Below, piece after piece: positions 7,575 through 16,300 of a DNA stretch of 64,000 nucleotides. The notes beneath the pieces are model-generated. The model was not told where the DNA came from, searched no databases, and saw nothing but the letters and a program-made list of their open reading frames with translations. The position numbers and the translations under genes were made by a program. Source of the DNA: Chryseomicrobium sp. FSL W7-1435 (GTDB lineage Bacteria; Bacillota; Bacilli; Bacillales_A; Planococcaceae); NCBI RefSeq assembly GCF_038595005.1, contig NZ_CP151997.1, positions 2,108,001 to 2,172,000 of the forward strand, written 5' to 3'. Numbering within the stretch: the stretch's first letter is position 1; each line of letters opens with the position of its first letter.

Positions 7575-7601
7575 ACCGTTTTGAACATGGCGCATATGTT
7601 A
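7575..7601 (+). promoter_or_regulatory. Candidate sigma-K promoter of the coat protein gene
   Basis: AC (7575-7576), exactly 16 bp, then CATATGTTA match the full sigma-K pattern AC-N16-CATANNNTA. The predicted start would fall near 7608, at the edge of the SD, leaving a very short leader. Confidence 0.5.
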
Positions 7602-7620
7602 GCACAAAGGAGGTGAGAAA

Positions 7621-8136
7621 ATGAGTTGTTCAAATTGTTCAGAAGGTGTTGGCGGTTCTCATTCAGGACATTGCGTTTGTGAAGTAGTACGTGAAATTAA
7701 ACGTATTCAAGATGCTGCTACATCCAATGATTGTAATCCTTGTTCTTACAACTGTTTCTTAGAACCATTAGGTGGTTTAGTTAGCCCATCAAGAAACCAA
7801 GCAGATACGCGTGTATTCACTTTATTAACAAAAGACGGAAAACCATTTTTCTCGACTTTTGTCGATGAAGACACACCAGATTGCGATTGTGTATCCATCT
7901 ATTTCCGCGTCAATGATTTTGTTGACCACTGTTGCGTTACCTTGACTGTATTAAAACCTTTGAATTCACAGCGACAAGAAGTAGATTTACTCAATGAATA
8001 TGGAACTGACATCAACTTGCGTAAACTTTGTAAAGTACGCAATTTTGAATTGACAGGTACTTGTATCACAGTTGATTTACACTGTTTCTGCGGCATTGCC
8101 TGCGTAGCTGATGTATTCTTAGACGTCTGTAACTAA
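7621..8136 (+). CDS. Spore outer coat/crust protein, CotY/CotZ family
   Basis: A 171-residue cysteine-rich spore surface protein (about 19 Cys) of the CotY/CotZ/ExsY family. The N-terminus has CSNCSEG, a HCVCEVVREIKRIQDA helix and CNPCSYNCF; further on are TLLTKDGKPFFSTF, VDEDTPDCDC and the closing CFCGIACVADVFLDVC. Homologues self-assemble through disulfides into the crust or exosporium basal layer. The SD is a perfect AAAGGAGGTGA. It stands alone between the divergent spoVA operon and the converging mgtE, ending in a strong terminator. Whether it is the CotY or CotZ orthologue cannot be decided from this copy alone. Confidence 0.92.
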   Translation: MSCSNCSEGVGGSHSGHCVCEVVREIKRIQDAATSNDCNPCSYNCFLEPLGGLVSPSRNQADTRVFTLLTKDGKPFFSTFVDEDTPDCDCVSIYFRVNDFVDHCCVTLTVLKPLNSQRQEVDLLNEYGTDINLRKLCKVRNFELTGTCITVDLHCFCGIACVADVFLDVCN

Positions 8137-8142
8137 TCAACG

Positions 8143-8178
8143 AAAAAGGCACTCCACAATTTTGTGGAAGTGCCTTTT
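8143..8178. terminator. Bidirectional terminator between coat gene and mgtE
   Basis: A perfect-looking stem AAAAGGCACT-CCACAA / TTGTGG-AGTGCCTTTT with one unpaired base, flanked by A- and T-runs, between the convergent stops. Confidence 0.85.
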
Positions 8179-9541
8179 ATAATGCTGATAAAAAAGTGGT
8201 TGCTAAGCCTAGATAAATTAAAATACTGATAATATCATTGATCGTTGTTATGAAAGGGCCTGAAGCAACAGCAGGATCTATTTTCATACGGTGAATCAAT
8301 AAGGGAATAAATGAACCTGCAATGGTTGCTACAAGAATGGAAGAAGTAATTGCGACGCCAACTAAAAGTCCAATGACTAACTGGCCTTTCCAGAAATAAA
8401 CGAGAAAGACGACAACAACGCCACTGATTACCCCAGTGATTAGACCGGTCCCTGCTTCTCGGTATAAAAGTTTTAACTTAGATTGTTCTTCAATGTCCCC
8501 TGTTGCAATTCCTCGAACCGCAACAGCTAGTGCTTGTGTTCCACTGTTACCAGCCATTCCAGCAATTAAAGGAATGAACACTGCTAGTAAAGCTACTTGA
8601 TCAAGTGTATGTTCAAATACGCCAATAATATTTGCCGTGAACATACCAAGGAATAATAAAATTAGCAACCAAGGCAAACGTTTCTTTGCAGCTTGGAGTG
8701 GATTTTTATCAAAAGTATACATGTCAGAAACTGCGGCAAGCTTTGAATAATCATCAGAAGCTTCTTCATCCAAAACGTCAATAATATCATCGACCGTAAT
8801 GATACCTAACAGAAAACCACGGTGATCGACTACTGGTAGCGCTAGAAAATCGTAATCTTTTATCATACGTGCAACTTCTTCTTGATCTTCTGTCACAGGA
8901 ACACTTACAACACGTTCATTCGTAATATCGCGAATGAGTGTATCTTCATCTGAGATAATCAAATCTCGTAACGAAATGACCCCAGTTAAAAAGTTGTCGT
9001 CATCTACAACAAACAAATAGTAGATTGTTTCAGCATCAGGAGCTTCTTTACGAAGAATAGCCATTGCCGAACGGACAGTTGAGGATTCAGGAATCGCGAC
9101 ATACTCAGTTGTCATGATGGAACCTGCCGTGTACTCATCATAGTGTAACAAGTCCTTAATTTCTTGCGCAGATTCTTCATTCATCATGCTCAAATAGCTA
9201 ACAACTTGTTCTTTATCTATTTCGTTTAGTACATCGACTGCGTTATCGGCATACATATGGGACAACATGTCTGCCGCATAGGCCGGTTCCATTTCTTCAA
9301 GGAGCTCTTGGTATTCATCATCATCAAAATTATTGGCTTCAAAAATTTCTGCTACTTCTTCAGGTGATAAAAAATGAAAAATCTTTTTACGCACGCTAGG
9401 ATCCACTTTATCGAAAAAGACAGATTGATCATACGGATGCAAGTCCATAAATTCAGCGCGGAATAAGTCTAATTGATTTTCTTCAAGAAAGTTTGTTAAT
9501 CGAACCTGTTGCAAATACAGGTCTTTTGATTCTTCACTCAT
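8177..9541 (-). CDS. mgtE: Magnesium transporter MgtE
   Basis: A 454-residue Mg2+ channel with the complete MgtE layout. An N-terminal helical superfamily domain (about 20-130, e.g. EEVAEIFEA, MEPAYAADMLSHM) is followed by two CBS domains (about 135-260: AGSIMTTEYVAIPESSTV; ALPVVDHRGFLLGIITVDDIIDVL) and five membrane helices. The pore region includes PLIAGMAGNSGTQALAV and the C-terminal PFITTINDIISILIY. The acidic N and CBS domains act as the Mg2+ sensor that closes the channel. It overlaps the upstream pseudouridine-synthase stop by 4 bp (ATGA). Confidence 0.96.
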   Translation of the reverse strand: MSEESKDLYLQQVRLTNFLEENQLDLFRAEFMDLHPYDQSVFFDKVDPSVRKKIFHFLSPEEVAEIFEANNFDDDEYQELLEEMEPAYAADMLSHMYADNAVDVLNEIDKEQVVSYLSMMNEESAQEIKDLLHYDEYTAGSIMTTEYVAIPESSTVRSAMAILRKEAPDAETIYYLFVVDDDNFLTGVISLRDLIISDEDTLIRDITNERVVSVPVTEDQEEVARMIKDYDFLALPVVDHRGFLLGIITVDDIIDVLDEEASDDYSKLAAVSDMYTFDKNPLQAAKKRLPWLLILLFLGMFTANIIGVFEHTLDQVALLAVFIPLIAGMAGNSGTQALAVAVRGIATGDIEEQSKLKLLYREAGTGLITGVISGVVVVFLVYFWKGQLVIGLLVGVAITSSILVATIAGSFIPLLIHRMKIDPAVASGPFITTINDIISILIYLGLATTFLSAL

Positions 9542-10449
9542 GGAGTTTGCCCCCTTTCCACTAAAGCTTGCATATCCTCGGGCAAAGGATGTTCAATCAC
9601 ACGTTCATCCCCATAAAAAGGATGCACGAATGATAACGAATACGCATGTAAAGCGTGTCTAGAGATATGAAATTTATGTCCTCCATATAATTCATCTCCT
9701 GCTAAAGGACAACCAATATGAGACATATGTACACGAATTTGATGGGTCCTACCAGTCCACAACCGAAGTTCAACATACTGGTAAAGAGATTCTGCTAGTG
9801 CCCAGCTGTTGATAACTGCATAGCTTGTCTTAGCGTATTTCCCATCTTCCGAGATACAGCGTTTTATAATGGAGTGATCCTCTCGTCCAATTGGTGCTAC
9901 AATTTCTCCATTATCAGTTGGCAAAGTTCCTTCAACAATTGCACGATATACTTTTCGAATGCCATTTCGTTGCATCTGCTCACTCAGTAAATGGTGTGCA
10001 TGACGATGTTTGGCAATAAGAACGAGCCCCGATGTCTCTCTATCTAGTCTCGTTACCATGTGAACAGTTGTGGGATAGTTCATTCGTTCATAATAGCCTG
10101 CAATACGATTAGCCAAGGAATCATGTGAGTGATCCTTTGAAGGTATGGAAGCAAGTCCCTCAGGCTTATTCACAACTAGGATATGGTCATCTTCATAGAC
10201 ATTCACCAATTCATGATGGATAGGTACTAATCCTTCACTACGCTGTTCTTCTGGGAAAATAATTTCTATGCTATCCCCTGATGCCACTTGTTTGCGTACC
10301 GTTTCCTCTTGACCATTTACTAGAAGCTGTCCTCCAGTAAATTTAATATCCGTCAACGCTCGTTTGGATATGCCTTGTCCTCTGATCACTTCACGGAGCA
10401 ATGCTTCTTGTCCTTCATAAATAAATTTGAAGGAAAATCTAGTCTTCAT
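9538..10449 (-). CDS. yjbO: RluA family pseudouridine synthase (YjbO)
   Basis: A 303-residue RNA pseudouridine synthase. An N-terminal S4-like segment ([17 protein letters not shown], about 30-60) precedes the catalytic domain, in which the active-site aspartate lies in [11 protein letters not shown]. The downstream [14 protein letters not shown] and [10 protein letters not shown] blocks are the other RluA-family motifs. The modified RNA position is not known. The frame is open to 10602, but ATG 10449 fits the family start and overlaps the nadK end by 11 bp. The order yjbM-nadK-yjbO matches B. subtilis, here with mgtE joined to the end. Confidence 0.92.
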   Translation of the reverse strand: MKTRFSFKFIYEGQEALLREVIRGQGISKRALTDIKFTGGQLLVNGQEETVRKQVASGDSIEIIFPEEQRSEGLVPIHHELVNVYEDDHILVVNKPEGLASIPSKDHSHDSLANRIAGYYERMNYPTTVHMVTRLDRETSGLVLIAKHRHAHHLLSEQMQRNGIRKVYRAIVEGTLPTDNGEIVAPIGREDHSIIKRCISEDGKYAKTSYAVINSWALAESLYQYVELRLWTGRTHQIRVHMSHIGCPLAGDELYGGHKFHISRHALHAYSLSFVHPFYGDERVIEHPLPEDMQALVERGQTP

Positions 10450-11245
10450 GGTCGGAATCGATGAAAGAATCATGAACTCTTTTCCAGAATGGGAAGGGAC
10501 GGAATCTTGCAAAGCGTACTTTTTCTTCTGCCACTCGGTAACTAATGGAAGAAACACCTTTGTGCAATAGCTGGAGATGATCCACTGTAACCATAAAATC
10601 AACAGCCTTCACAGGTTTTAAAGTACATGTATGATGTTTTGGTAAGACAAGGGGTGATCCTACCGTTCGAAACACACGGTTGTTAATTGAGGCAATTTCC
10701 GATAACTGGATTGCTTCTAGTGAAGGATGCACAATTGCTCCACCCAAGGCTTTATTGTACGCCGTTGAGCCTGAAGGAGTCGACATACACAGTCCATCAC
10801 CCCTGAACGTCTCAAAATGCATATCATTTAAAAATACATCCATCACAAGTGTGACATCTGGCGATTTTACGGTCGATTCATTCAGCGCTAAATAAGTGGC
10901 TGGATCTTCACTCGATTGATAATCTACTGTAACTTCCAAAAGCGGATATTCGATAAACTTAAATTCTTCTTTGGCAATACTAATGACAAGTTTTTCAATT
11001 TCATTCGGCTTCCAGTCAGCATAAAATCCAAGGTGCCCTGTATGGAGACCAACGAAAGCAACTTTAGAAGAACTATTGCGGTATTTATGAAACGCATGCA
11101 ATAGCGTCCCATCCCCGCCAATGGACAGGACAATATCGGGATGCTCTTCATCGTAAGCAAGTTCAAAGCTTTGCAAATAGCGCATTGCCGTATCTCGTAA
11201 TTCGTTTGATAACGCATCGCCTCTTGATTGAATGGCAAACTTCAT
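10439..11245 (-). CDS. nadK: NAD kinase
   Basis: A 268-residue ATP-NAD kinase that phosphorylates NAD to NADP in the cytoplasm. Diagnostic motifs are the GGDGT loop in [14 protein letters not shown] (about 45), ALNES near the middle and the glycine-rich [14 protein letters not shown] block that binds NAD. Length is normal for the Bacillales enzyme. It overlaps the upstream (p)ppGpp synthetase by 4 bp (ATGA) and the downstream pseudouridine synthase by 11 bp, so it sits in a tight operon as in B. subtilis (ppnKA/yjbN). Confidence 0.96.
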   Translation of the reverse strand: MKFAIQSRGDALSNELRDTAMRYLQSFELAYDEEHPDIVLSIGGDGTLLHAFHKYRNSSSKVAFVGLHTGHLGFYADWKPNEIEKLVISIAKEEFKFIEYPLLEVTVDYQSSEDPATYLALNESTVKSPDVTLVMDVFLNDMHFETFRGDGLCMSTPSGSTAYNKALGGAIVHPSLEAIQLSEIASINNRVFRTVGSPLVLPKHHTCTLKPVKAVDFMVTVDHLQLLHKGVSSISYRVAEEKVRFARFRPFPFWKRVHDSFIDSDHED

Positions 11246-11913
11246 TCGGTCTCCTCCTTTTTATGATCTTTCCATCCTGGTGTAGACTGTTCTTTAAATT
11301 CTGTGAAGTAGACTTGCGCTTCTTGAATTTCATTACGGATTAAGGACATTTCTTCGTCTAATCGAAAAGCTGCTTCTGCAGCGGACTGAAGACGCGTTTT
11401 AATATTTTCAGGAAAGTCACCTTTGTATTTATAGTTTAATGAATGCTCAATCGATGCCCAGAAATTCATAGCCAATGTACGAATTTGAATTTCAGCCAGG
11501 ATTTTTTGCTCCCCCAGAATCGTTTGGACAGGATATTCTACAATGAGATGATACGATCTATACCCACTTTGTTTTTTATTTGAAATGTAATCTCTCTCTT
11601 CCACAACGCGCATGTCGTGTCGTTTACGAATGAGTTCGACTACGGTCTCAATGTCGTCCACAAACTGGCACATTAAGCGTACTCCTGCTATATCAGGAAT
11701 TTCAGCTGCTAGCTGCTCTGAAGGTACAAAAGGTATACGTTTCTCAAGAGTTTTATCATATATACTCGCTAAAGGCTTTAAACGACCTGTCACAAACTCA
11801 ATGGGAGAAGTGGCATTATGCACAGTGAAATCTGCTCGTATCCCCTTCAACTTAATTTTCAACTCATTTACTGCCTGTTTATATGGATCTAAAAATTGCT
11901 CCCACTGTCCCAC
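11242..11913 (-). CDS. yjbM: Small alarmone synthetase, GTP pyrophosphokinase YjbM (SasB/RelQ)
   Basis: A 223-residue single-domain (p)ppGpp synthetase of the RelQ class. The synthetase motifs are visible: [44 protein letters not shown] and [23 protein letters not shown], with a C-terminal helix ([14 protein letters not shown]) that drives tetramer formation in homologues. It transfers pyrophosphate from ATP to GDP/GTP without a hydrolase domain. It is the second gene, after the UPF0738 gene, of the unit leading into nadK. Confidence 0.95.
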   Translation of the reverse strand: MGQWEQFLDPYKQAVNELKIKLKGIRADFTVHNATSPIEFVTGRLKPLASIYDKTLEKRIPFVPSEQLAAEIPDIAGVRLMCQFVDDIETVVELIRKRHDMRVVEERDYISNKKQSGYRSYHLIVEYPVQTILGEQKILAEIQIRTLAMNFWASIEHSLNYKYKGDFPENIKTRLQSAAEAAFRLDEEMSLIRNEIQEAQVYFTEFKEQSTPGWKDHKKEETE

Positions 11914-11931
11914 TTGTTACACCCGCCTTTC

Positions 11932-12312
11932 TTACTCAGCCGCTTGATAAAATTGGTGAAACGTTTTCTCTGTTTGCTCTACAAATTGATTTCCATAATT
12001 ATCATTGCCTTCAATAGAATGAAGTAACGCTATTAACTCATCACTAAATTGAACAAGCTCAATCGTGTGCGTTCCATCCGTCAGAAAAACAGGGGCTGGA
12101 GCACCAGCAATCAGACTTAGTGACCCCCAATCTTTTTGATCAAAATGCAGATAGCTATAGTGATCACCAGCTTCAATTAAATAGACAAAGCTTCCTCTAT
12201 CAGTATCGGTGATCATCCGACCACTTCCGGAAAAAGTAGAATCAAGTTGGCTAGCCGTTACAGTCCATCGTGATTCTTCATGTATAACTGCTAAGACATC
12301 CAGTGTTTGCAT
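11932..12312 (-). CDS. yjbL: UPF0738 family protein (YjbL)
   Basis: A 126-residue protein of uncharacterised family UPF0738, assigned by size, sequence character (RMITDTDRGSFVYLIE, LIAGAPAPVFLTDG) and position between yjbM and the CYTH gene yjbK, exactly as in B. subtilis. It has no membrane segment or recognisable catalytic motif. ATG 12312 is chosen over an in-frame GTG at 12321 because AAAGGGTG lies 7 bp upstream. It is divergent from yjbK; function unknown. Confidence 0.8.
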   Translation of the reverse strand: MQTLDVLAVIHEESRWTVTASQLDSTFSGSGRMITDTDRGSFVYLIEAGDHYSYLHFDQKDWGSLSLIAGAPAPVFLTDGTHTIELVQFSDELIALLHSIEGNDNYGNQFVEQTEKTFHQFYQAAE

Positions 12313-12397
12313 TTGGAACACCCTTTCACACTTACTATAGGCTTATTTTAGCATACTCTATGAAACAAGCGGTATAATGGAAAGAAGAGGTGAGCGA

Positions 12398-12940
12398 ATG
12401 GAAATCCATAACGAAATTGAATTCAAATCAATGCTAACTAAAGAGGAATACGAGCGCCTTCTTCCCCTCTATACCTTTAAAACCTATACACAAATCAATG
12501 ACTACTTAGACACCGAAAACGGTGATTTTGCTAAAAACAAGCAGGGATGTCGAATTCGTATCAAAAACGATAGCTATGAGGTCACTGTGAAGACGCCCAT
12601 TTCTGAACTAGAAACTAAGGAACAGAACTGGCCACTGACTGCTAGCGAGTACGAACGGTTTCTAGATTCTCGTGATCTGTCATTTATTGATGGCATGTTT
12701 GATCAACCACTACAATCAATTGGCACAATAAAAACCATTCGAAGCGAAGCCGACTACGGAACTGGCGTACTTATGATGGATCATTCCATTTTTAATACTA
12801 GTGAAGACTTTGAAATAGAGTTTGAAGTGAAGGATGCAAAGATCGGCCAACAAGAATTCTTAGACTTCTTAACAACCAATCACCTGCCCTACCGTCTAGC
12901 GAAAAAGAAATTAGTCAGGATGAGAGAAGATAGCAAATAA
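12398..12940 (+). CDS. yjbK: CYTH domain protein (YjbK)
   Basis: A 180-residue CYTH/triphosphate-tunnel protein. The defining ExExK motif is in EIEFK at residues 6-10, followed by tunnel-lining charged residues (RIRIKND, VTVKTP, EIEFEVKDA, KKKLVR). The family hydrolyses triphosphorylated substrates such as inorganic triphosphate or thiamine triphosphate, or acts as an adenylate cyclase. The upstream in-frame ATG at 12377 is less likely, since AGAGGTGAGCGA directly precedes 12398. It faces away from yjbL-yjbM and precedes the haemoglobin gene. Confidence 0.9.
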   Translation: MEIHNEIEFKSMLTKEEYERLLPLYTFKTYTQINDYLDTENGDFAKNKQGCRIRIKNDSYEVTVKTPISELETKEQNWPLTASEYERFLDSRDLSFIDGMFDQPLQSIGTIKTIRSEADYGTGVLMMDHSIFNTSEDFEIEFEVKDAKIGQQEFLDFLTTNHLPYRLAKKKLVRMREDSK

Positions 12941-13031
12941 TAACCTTTTTATTCCAGCAGTGTCTATCATTTGAGAAAAAATCATCAGGTTGATAGAATA
13001 GACAAATAGCAATTCAAAAGGAGTTTCATCG

Positions 13032-13430
13032 ATGACTAATAAACCGATACTTCCCTATGACCAAATTGGGGCTGAAAAATTGTCTCAACTAATTGATGTA
13101 TTTTATGGATATGTCGGTCAACACCCATTATTGAAACCCATCTTCCCTGACGATTTAACTGAAACAGCTCGCAAACAAAAACAATTCATGACGCAATATT
13201 TAGGTGGCCCCGATTTATACACGAATGAACATGGACATCCAATGATGCGCATGCGCCACAATCCTTTTCCAATCACTCCAGAACGCGCTGAAGCATGGTT
13301 GCAATGTATGGAAAAAGCTATGGATGAAGTAGGACTTACTGGTCCTTTCCGCGATCAATATTACAAACGACTCGTTTTGACTGCTCATCATATGATTAAT
13401 ACACCAAGTGATAAGGAGGATGTGCTGTGA
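13032..13430 (+). CDS. yjbI: Truncated haemoglobin, group II (TrHbO/YjbI)
   Basis: A 132-residue truncated haemoglobin of the O group. The 2-on-2 globin landmarks are present: FYGYVGQHPLLKPIFPDD near the N-terminus, QKQFMTQYLGGP and the proximal haem-ligand histidine in MRMRHNPFPI, then AWLQCMEKAMDEVGL. In B. subtilis the neighbouring yjbI-yjbH pair is linked to thiol and oxidative stress. It overlaps the spxH start by 4 bp (GTGA), implying coupled translation. Confidence 0.95.
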   Translation: MTNKPILPYDQIGAEKLSQLIDVFYGYVGQHPLLKPIFPDDLTETARKQKQFMTQYLGGPDLYTNEHGHPMMRMRHNPFPITPERAEAWLQCMEKAMDEVGLTGPFRDQYYKRLVLTAHHMINTPSDKEDVL

Positions 13431-14239
13431 CAAAATCCCAGCCAGATTTCGAGCATACGGCTACAAGTTGTATACAACGTCCGCTTGAAATTTATGCATT
13501 TCTCGATCCTTTGTGCCCAGATTCGTGGCGATTCCAAATGACCGTAAAGCGACTGCAAATTGATTACGGTCATTATTTCACGCTTCGTGTAATTTTAAGT
13601 ACAAGCCTTGCTAATTTAAACAACGGCGGTGCGTGCTCCGCTCCTATTGGTGCAGATCAAACCATAATGGAAATCGAGCATCCTGTTCTTCCTAGCATTG
13701 CTGTAAAAGCTGCAGAATTCCAAGGAAAGCGAGTTGCTAATCGATTTTTATCTAATTTACAAGAAGCTTATTTTGTTTACAGACAAAATGTTAACTCACT
13801 AACGACACTTAAAGGAATCGCTCAAGATTCAGCTATTGATGTAAAAGAATTCCTTCAAGATATTCGGTCTTCTGAATGTGCAAAGTCTTTTCAAAGTGAT
13901 TTATCGATTTCTTGTGAAATGGAAATTGACCAGTTCCCATCCATTGTAGTTTTTAATGAAAATATCGAAGATGAAGGTATTAAAATAGCTGGCACTTATT
14001 CTTACGAAATTTATGAACATATCTTATCCGAACTCGTTGGAGTGGCAGTTGAAAAACAAGCTCCTCCTGAAGTTGAAGATTTATTGGATCAATTTACTTC
14101 TCTCTCTTCAAAAGAGATTGCTATGTATTATAATATGCATGAAAAACAAGTAGAGTATGAAATGAAGAAGAAGTACTTACAACGCGAAGTAGACCGTGTA
14201 GTGGTCGGTGGTATTACGAAGTGGAAATCAATGAAATAA
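13427..14239 (+). CDS. spxH: ClpXP adaptor SpxH (YjbH)
   Basis: A 270-residue DsbA-like adaptor that binds Spx and speeds its degradation by ClpXP. The N-terminal EIYAFLDPLCPDSWRF segment is the thioredoxin-fold active-site region, and the rest matches YjbH (FTLRVIL, IKAAEFQGK-like helix, C-terminal EKQVEYEMKKKYL). The start codon is GTG at 13427, overlapping the yjbI stop, with AAGGAGGATGTGCT as SD. Odd point: the active-site motif reads C-P-D-S, so the second cysteine of the usual CxxC is missing. Its target gene spx and the second adaptor gene mecA lie about 4 kb downstream. Confidence 0.9.
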   Translation: MTKSQPDFEHTATSCIQRPLEIYAFLDPLCPDSWRFQMTVKRLQIDYGHYFTLRVILSTSLANLNNGGACSAPIGADQTIMEIEHPVLPSIAVKAAEFQGKRVANRFLSNLQEAYFVYRQNVNSLTTLKGIAQDSAIDVKEFLQDIRSSECAKSFQSDLSISCEMEIDQFPSIVVFNENIEDEGIKIAGTYSYEIYEHILSELVGVAVEKQAPPEVEDLLDQFTSLSSKEIAMYYNMHEKQVEYEMKKKYLQREVDRVVVGGITKWKSMK

Positions 14240-14240
14240 G

Positions 14241-14281
14241 AAAAAGACCTTGTTCAATCTACCGTTGACAAGGTCTTTTTT
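14241..14281 (+). terminator. Terminator of yjbI-spxH
   Basis: The stem AAAAAGACCTTGT / ACAAGGTCTTTTT begins right after the spxH stop and ends in a T-run. Confidence 0.85.
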
Positions 14282-14419
14282 CTACTTACAAAGGGGATGG
14301 GAGAAATGTTCACGTTAAACAAAGGGGTGTATGTTTTATGTGAATTATTTCACATCCTTAATTTATCACGGATGTCCGTACATTTCAATTGATGAGGACA
14401 CTAATTCACAATATCGTCA

Positions 14420-14450
14420 AAATGAAAACCCTTTCTTTGCAGAAAGGGCC
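14420..14450 (-). terminator. Terminator of pepF
   Basis: Read on the minus strand, a CCCTTTC / GAAAGGG hairpin (loop TGCAAA) is followed by TTTTCATTTT just after the pepF stop. Confidence 0.75.
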
Positions 14451-14455
14451 ATCTC

Positions 14456-16267
14456 TTACTGTTGTGCAAGTAATTTTTCTAATTCATTTAGCTTTTCTTC
14501 AAATACCTGACAAGCTTCTTCAATCGGTTTTGCACTAGTCATATCGACTCCAGCAGCTTTCAACACTTCTATAGGATAATCAGAAGATCCCGCTTTTAGG
14601 AAGTGATTGATATATCGATCAACAGCCGGTTGACCTTCTTCAAGAATTTGTTTGCTAAGTGCAGTTGCAGCACTCAGACCCGTCGCATATTGGTAGACGT
14701 AATAGTTATAGTAGAAATGAGGAATTCTAGCCCACTCTAAACCAATCTCCTCGTCTACCACCATATCTTCCCCAAAATACTTCTTGTTCAGAGCATAATA
14801 CTCTTCCGTAAGCTTCTCAGCTGTCAGTGGAACACCTTGTTGATCCAATTCATGAATCAAATGTTCAAATTCAGCAAACATCGTTTGACGGAAAATGGTA
14901 CCTCTAAATCCTTCAAGCCAATGATTCAATAAATAAATCTTCTTTTTTGGATCATCAATTGTTCGGATTAGGTGATCATTTAATAGCGCTTCATTAGTTG
15001 TAGAAGCTACTTCTGCAACGAAAATTGAGTAATCTCCGTATACAAATGGCTGTGTCTTGCGAGAATAATAACTATGCATACTGTGCCCAAACTCATGAGC
15101 TAGTGTAAAGAGATTATTCACGTTATCTTGCCAGTTCATCAAGATATAAGGATTAGTTCCGTATGCACCTGATGAATAGGCACCTGATCGCTTACCTTTC
15201 GTCTCTTCTACATCTACCCAGCGGTCTTCAAGACCCTTTTCCACGATAGATACATATTCATCGCCAAGTGGTGCAAAGCTCTCCACCATCGTTTTAGCGG
15301 CTTCTTCATAGCTATACTCCATATCAACTTCTTTTACTAATGGTGCGAACAAATCATACATATGCAGTTGGTCTACACCCAGTACTTGTTTGCGAAGTTT
15401 AACATAACGATGGAGTAAATGAACATTGTCATTGATTGTTGATACTAGATTATCATACACTGCTTCAGGAATGTGATTGCTAGATACTGCAGCAGCACGT
15501 GCATTCGGGTAGTTACGAATTAACGCTTGCACATTATCCCCTTTAATATTTCCTGACAGGATAGAAGCGAACGTATTTTTAAATTTGCCGTAAGTTCCGT
15601 ACATTGCCTTAAAAGCATCTTCTCGAACACGACGATCTTTGCTTTCTAAGAACCTGATATAGCGTCCCTGCGTAAGTTGAACCTCTTCCCCATTTTCATC
15701 TTTGATAGTTGGGAACTCAAGATCAGCATTGTTTAATTTACCGAATGTATTTGCTGATGCAGCAGAAACTTCCGCAAATTTTGAAACAAGCTCTTCTTGC
15801 TCTTTAGAAAGCACATGAGGTCGCTGTTTAGCAATTTCATTTAAAAGCTGTTGATAAAGACGTAATCCTTCGTGTTCCGCTAAATAGGCCTCTACTTTTT
15901 CATCCGATAACTCTAATAATTCTGGAACAAAGTAGGATAGCGCAGTGGATGCTTTAACATAAAGTGATTTGCTGCGACTTTCCATAGCTTGATATGTGTT
16001 ATTGGCTGTGTCTTCGTCATGACGCATGTGTGCGTACGTAAAAAGAATATTTAATCGCATTGATAGTTCATCTCGGTAAGACAGTGCCTCATATAATTGA
16101 TCAGCACCAGTAGCAAGAGTCCCTTGGAAGCTAGTTGCTTTTTCAGCTAAAGTTTCGATTTCTTTTAATTCTTGTTCCCATGCTTCATTCGTTGCGAAGA
16201 CATCTTCTAATTTCCATGTTTTTTCGACTGGCACGTCTTTGCGTGACAGAATAGTTGAATTTGACAT
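14456..16267 (-). CDS. pepF: Oligoendopeptidase F
   Basis: A 603-residue zinc metallopeptidase of family M3B that cleaves oligopeptides of roughly 7-17 residues in the cytoplasm. The zinc site is HEFGHSMHSYYS (HExxH, about residue 385), with the third-ligand glutamate in the following SIFVAEVASTTNEALL. The N-terminal helical PepF domain and C-terminal GSSDYPIEVLKAAGVDM are typical, and length is normal. SD GAGGAGGGAAACGG precedes ATG. It is downstream of and in line with the coiA remnant and mecA/spx; in B. subtilis pepF (yjbG) also lies between mecA/coiA and yjbH. Confidence 0.96.
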   Translation of the reverse strand: MSNSTILSRKDVPVEKTWKLEDVFATNEAWEQELKEIETLAEKATSFQGTLATGADQLYEALSYRDELSMRLNILFTYAHMRHDEDTANNTYQAMESRSKSLYVKASTALSYFVPELLELSDEKVEAYLAEHEGLRLYQQLLNEIAKQRPHVLSKEQEELVSKFAEVSAASANTFGKLNNADLEFPTIKDENGEEVQLTQGRYIRFLESKDRRVREDAFKAMYGTYGKFKNTFASILSGNIKGDNVQALIRNYPNARAAAVSSNHIPEAVYDNLVSTINDNVHLLHRYVKLRKQVLGVDQLHMYDLFAPLVKEVDMEYSYEEAAKTMVESFAPLGDEYVSIVEKGLEDRWVDVEETKGKRSGAYSSGAYGTNPYILMNWQDNVNNLFTLAHEFGHSMHSYYSRKTQPFVYGDYSIFVAEVASTTNEALLNDHLIRTIDDPKKKIYLLNHWLEGFRGTIFRQTMFAEFEHLIHELDQQGVPLTAEKLTEEYYALNKKYFGEDMVVDEEIGLEWARIPHFYYNYYVYQYATGLSAATALSKQILEEGQPAVDRYINHFLKAGSSDYPIEVLKAAGVDMTSAKPIEEACQVFEEKLNELEKLLAQQ

Positions 16268-16300
16268 CCGTTTCCCTCCTCAGCATACTTTCTTATTTTC

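Noticed and set aside
14296-14391. A 28-31 codon frame after spxH (begins MFTLNKGV)
   Set aside because: GGGAGAA could serve as SD, but the frame is very short, lies between two terminators and matches no family I know. Not supported enough to list as a gene.
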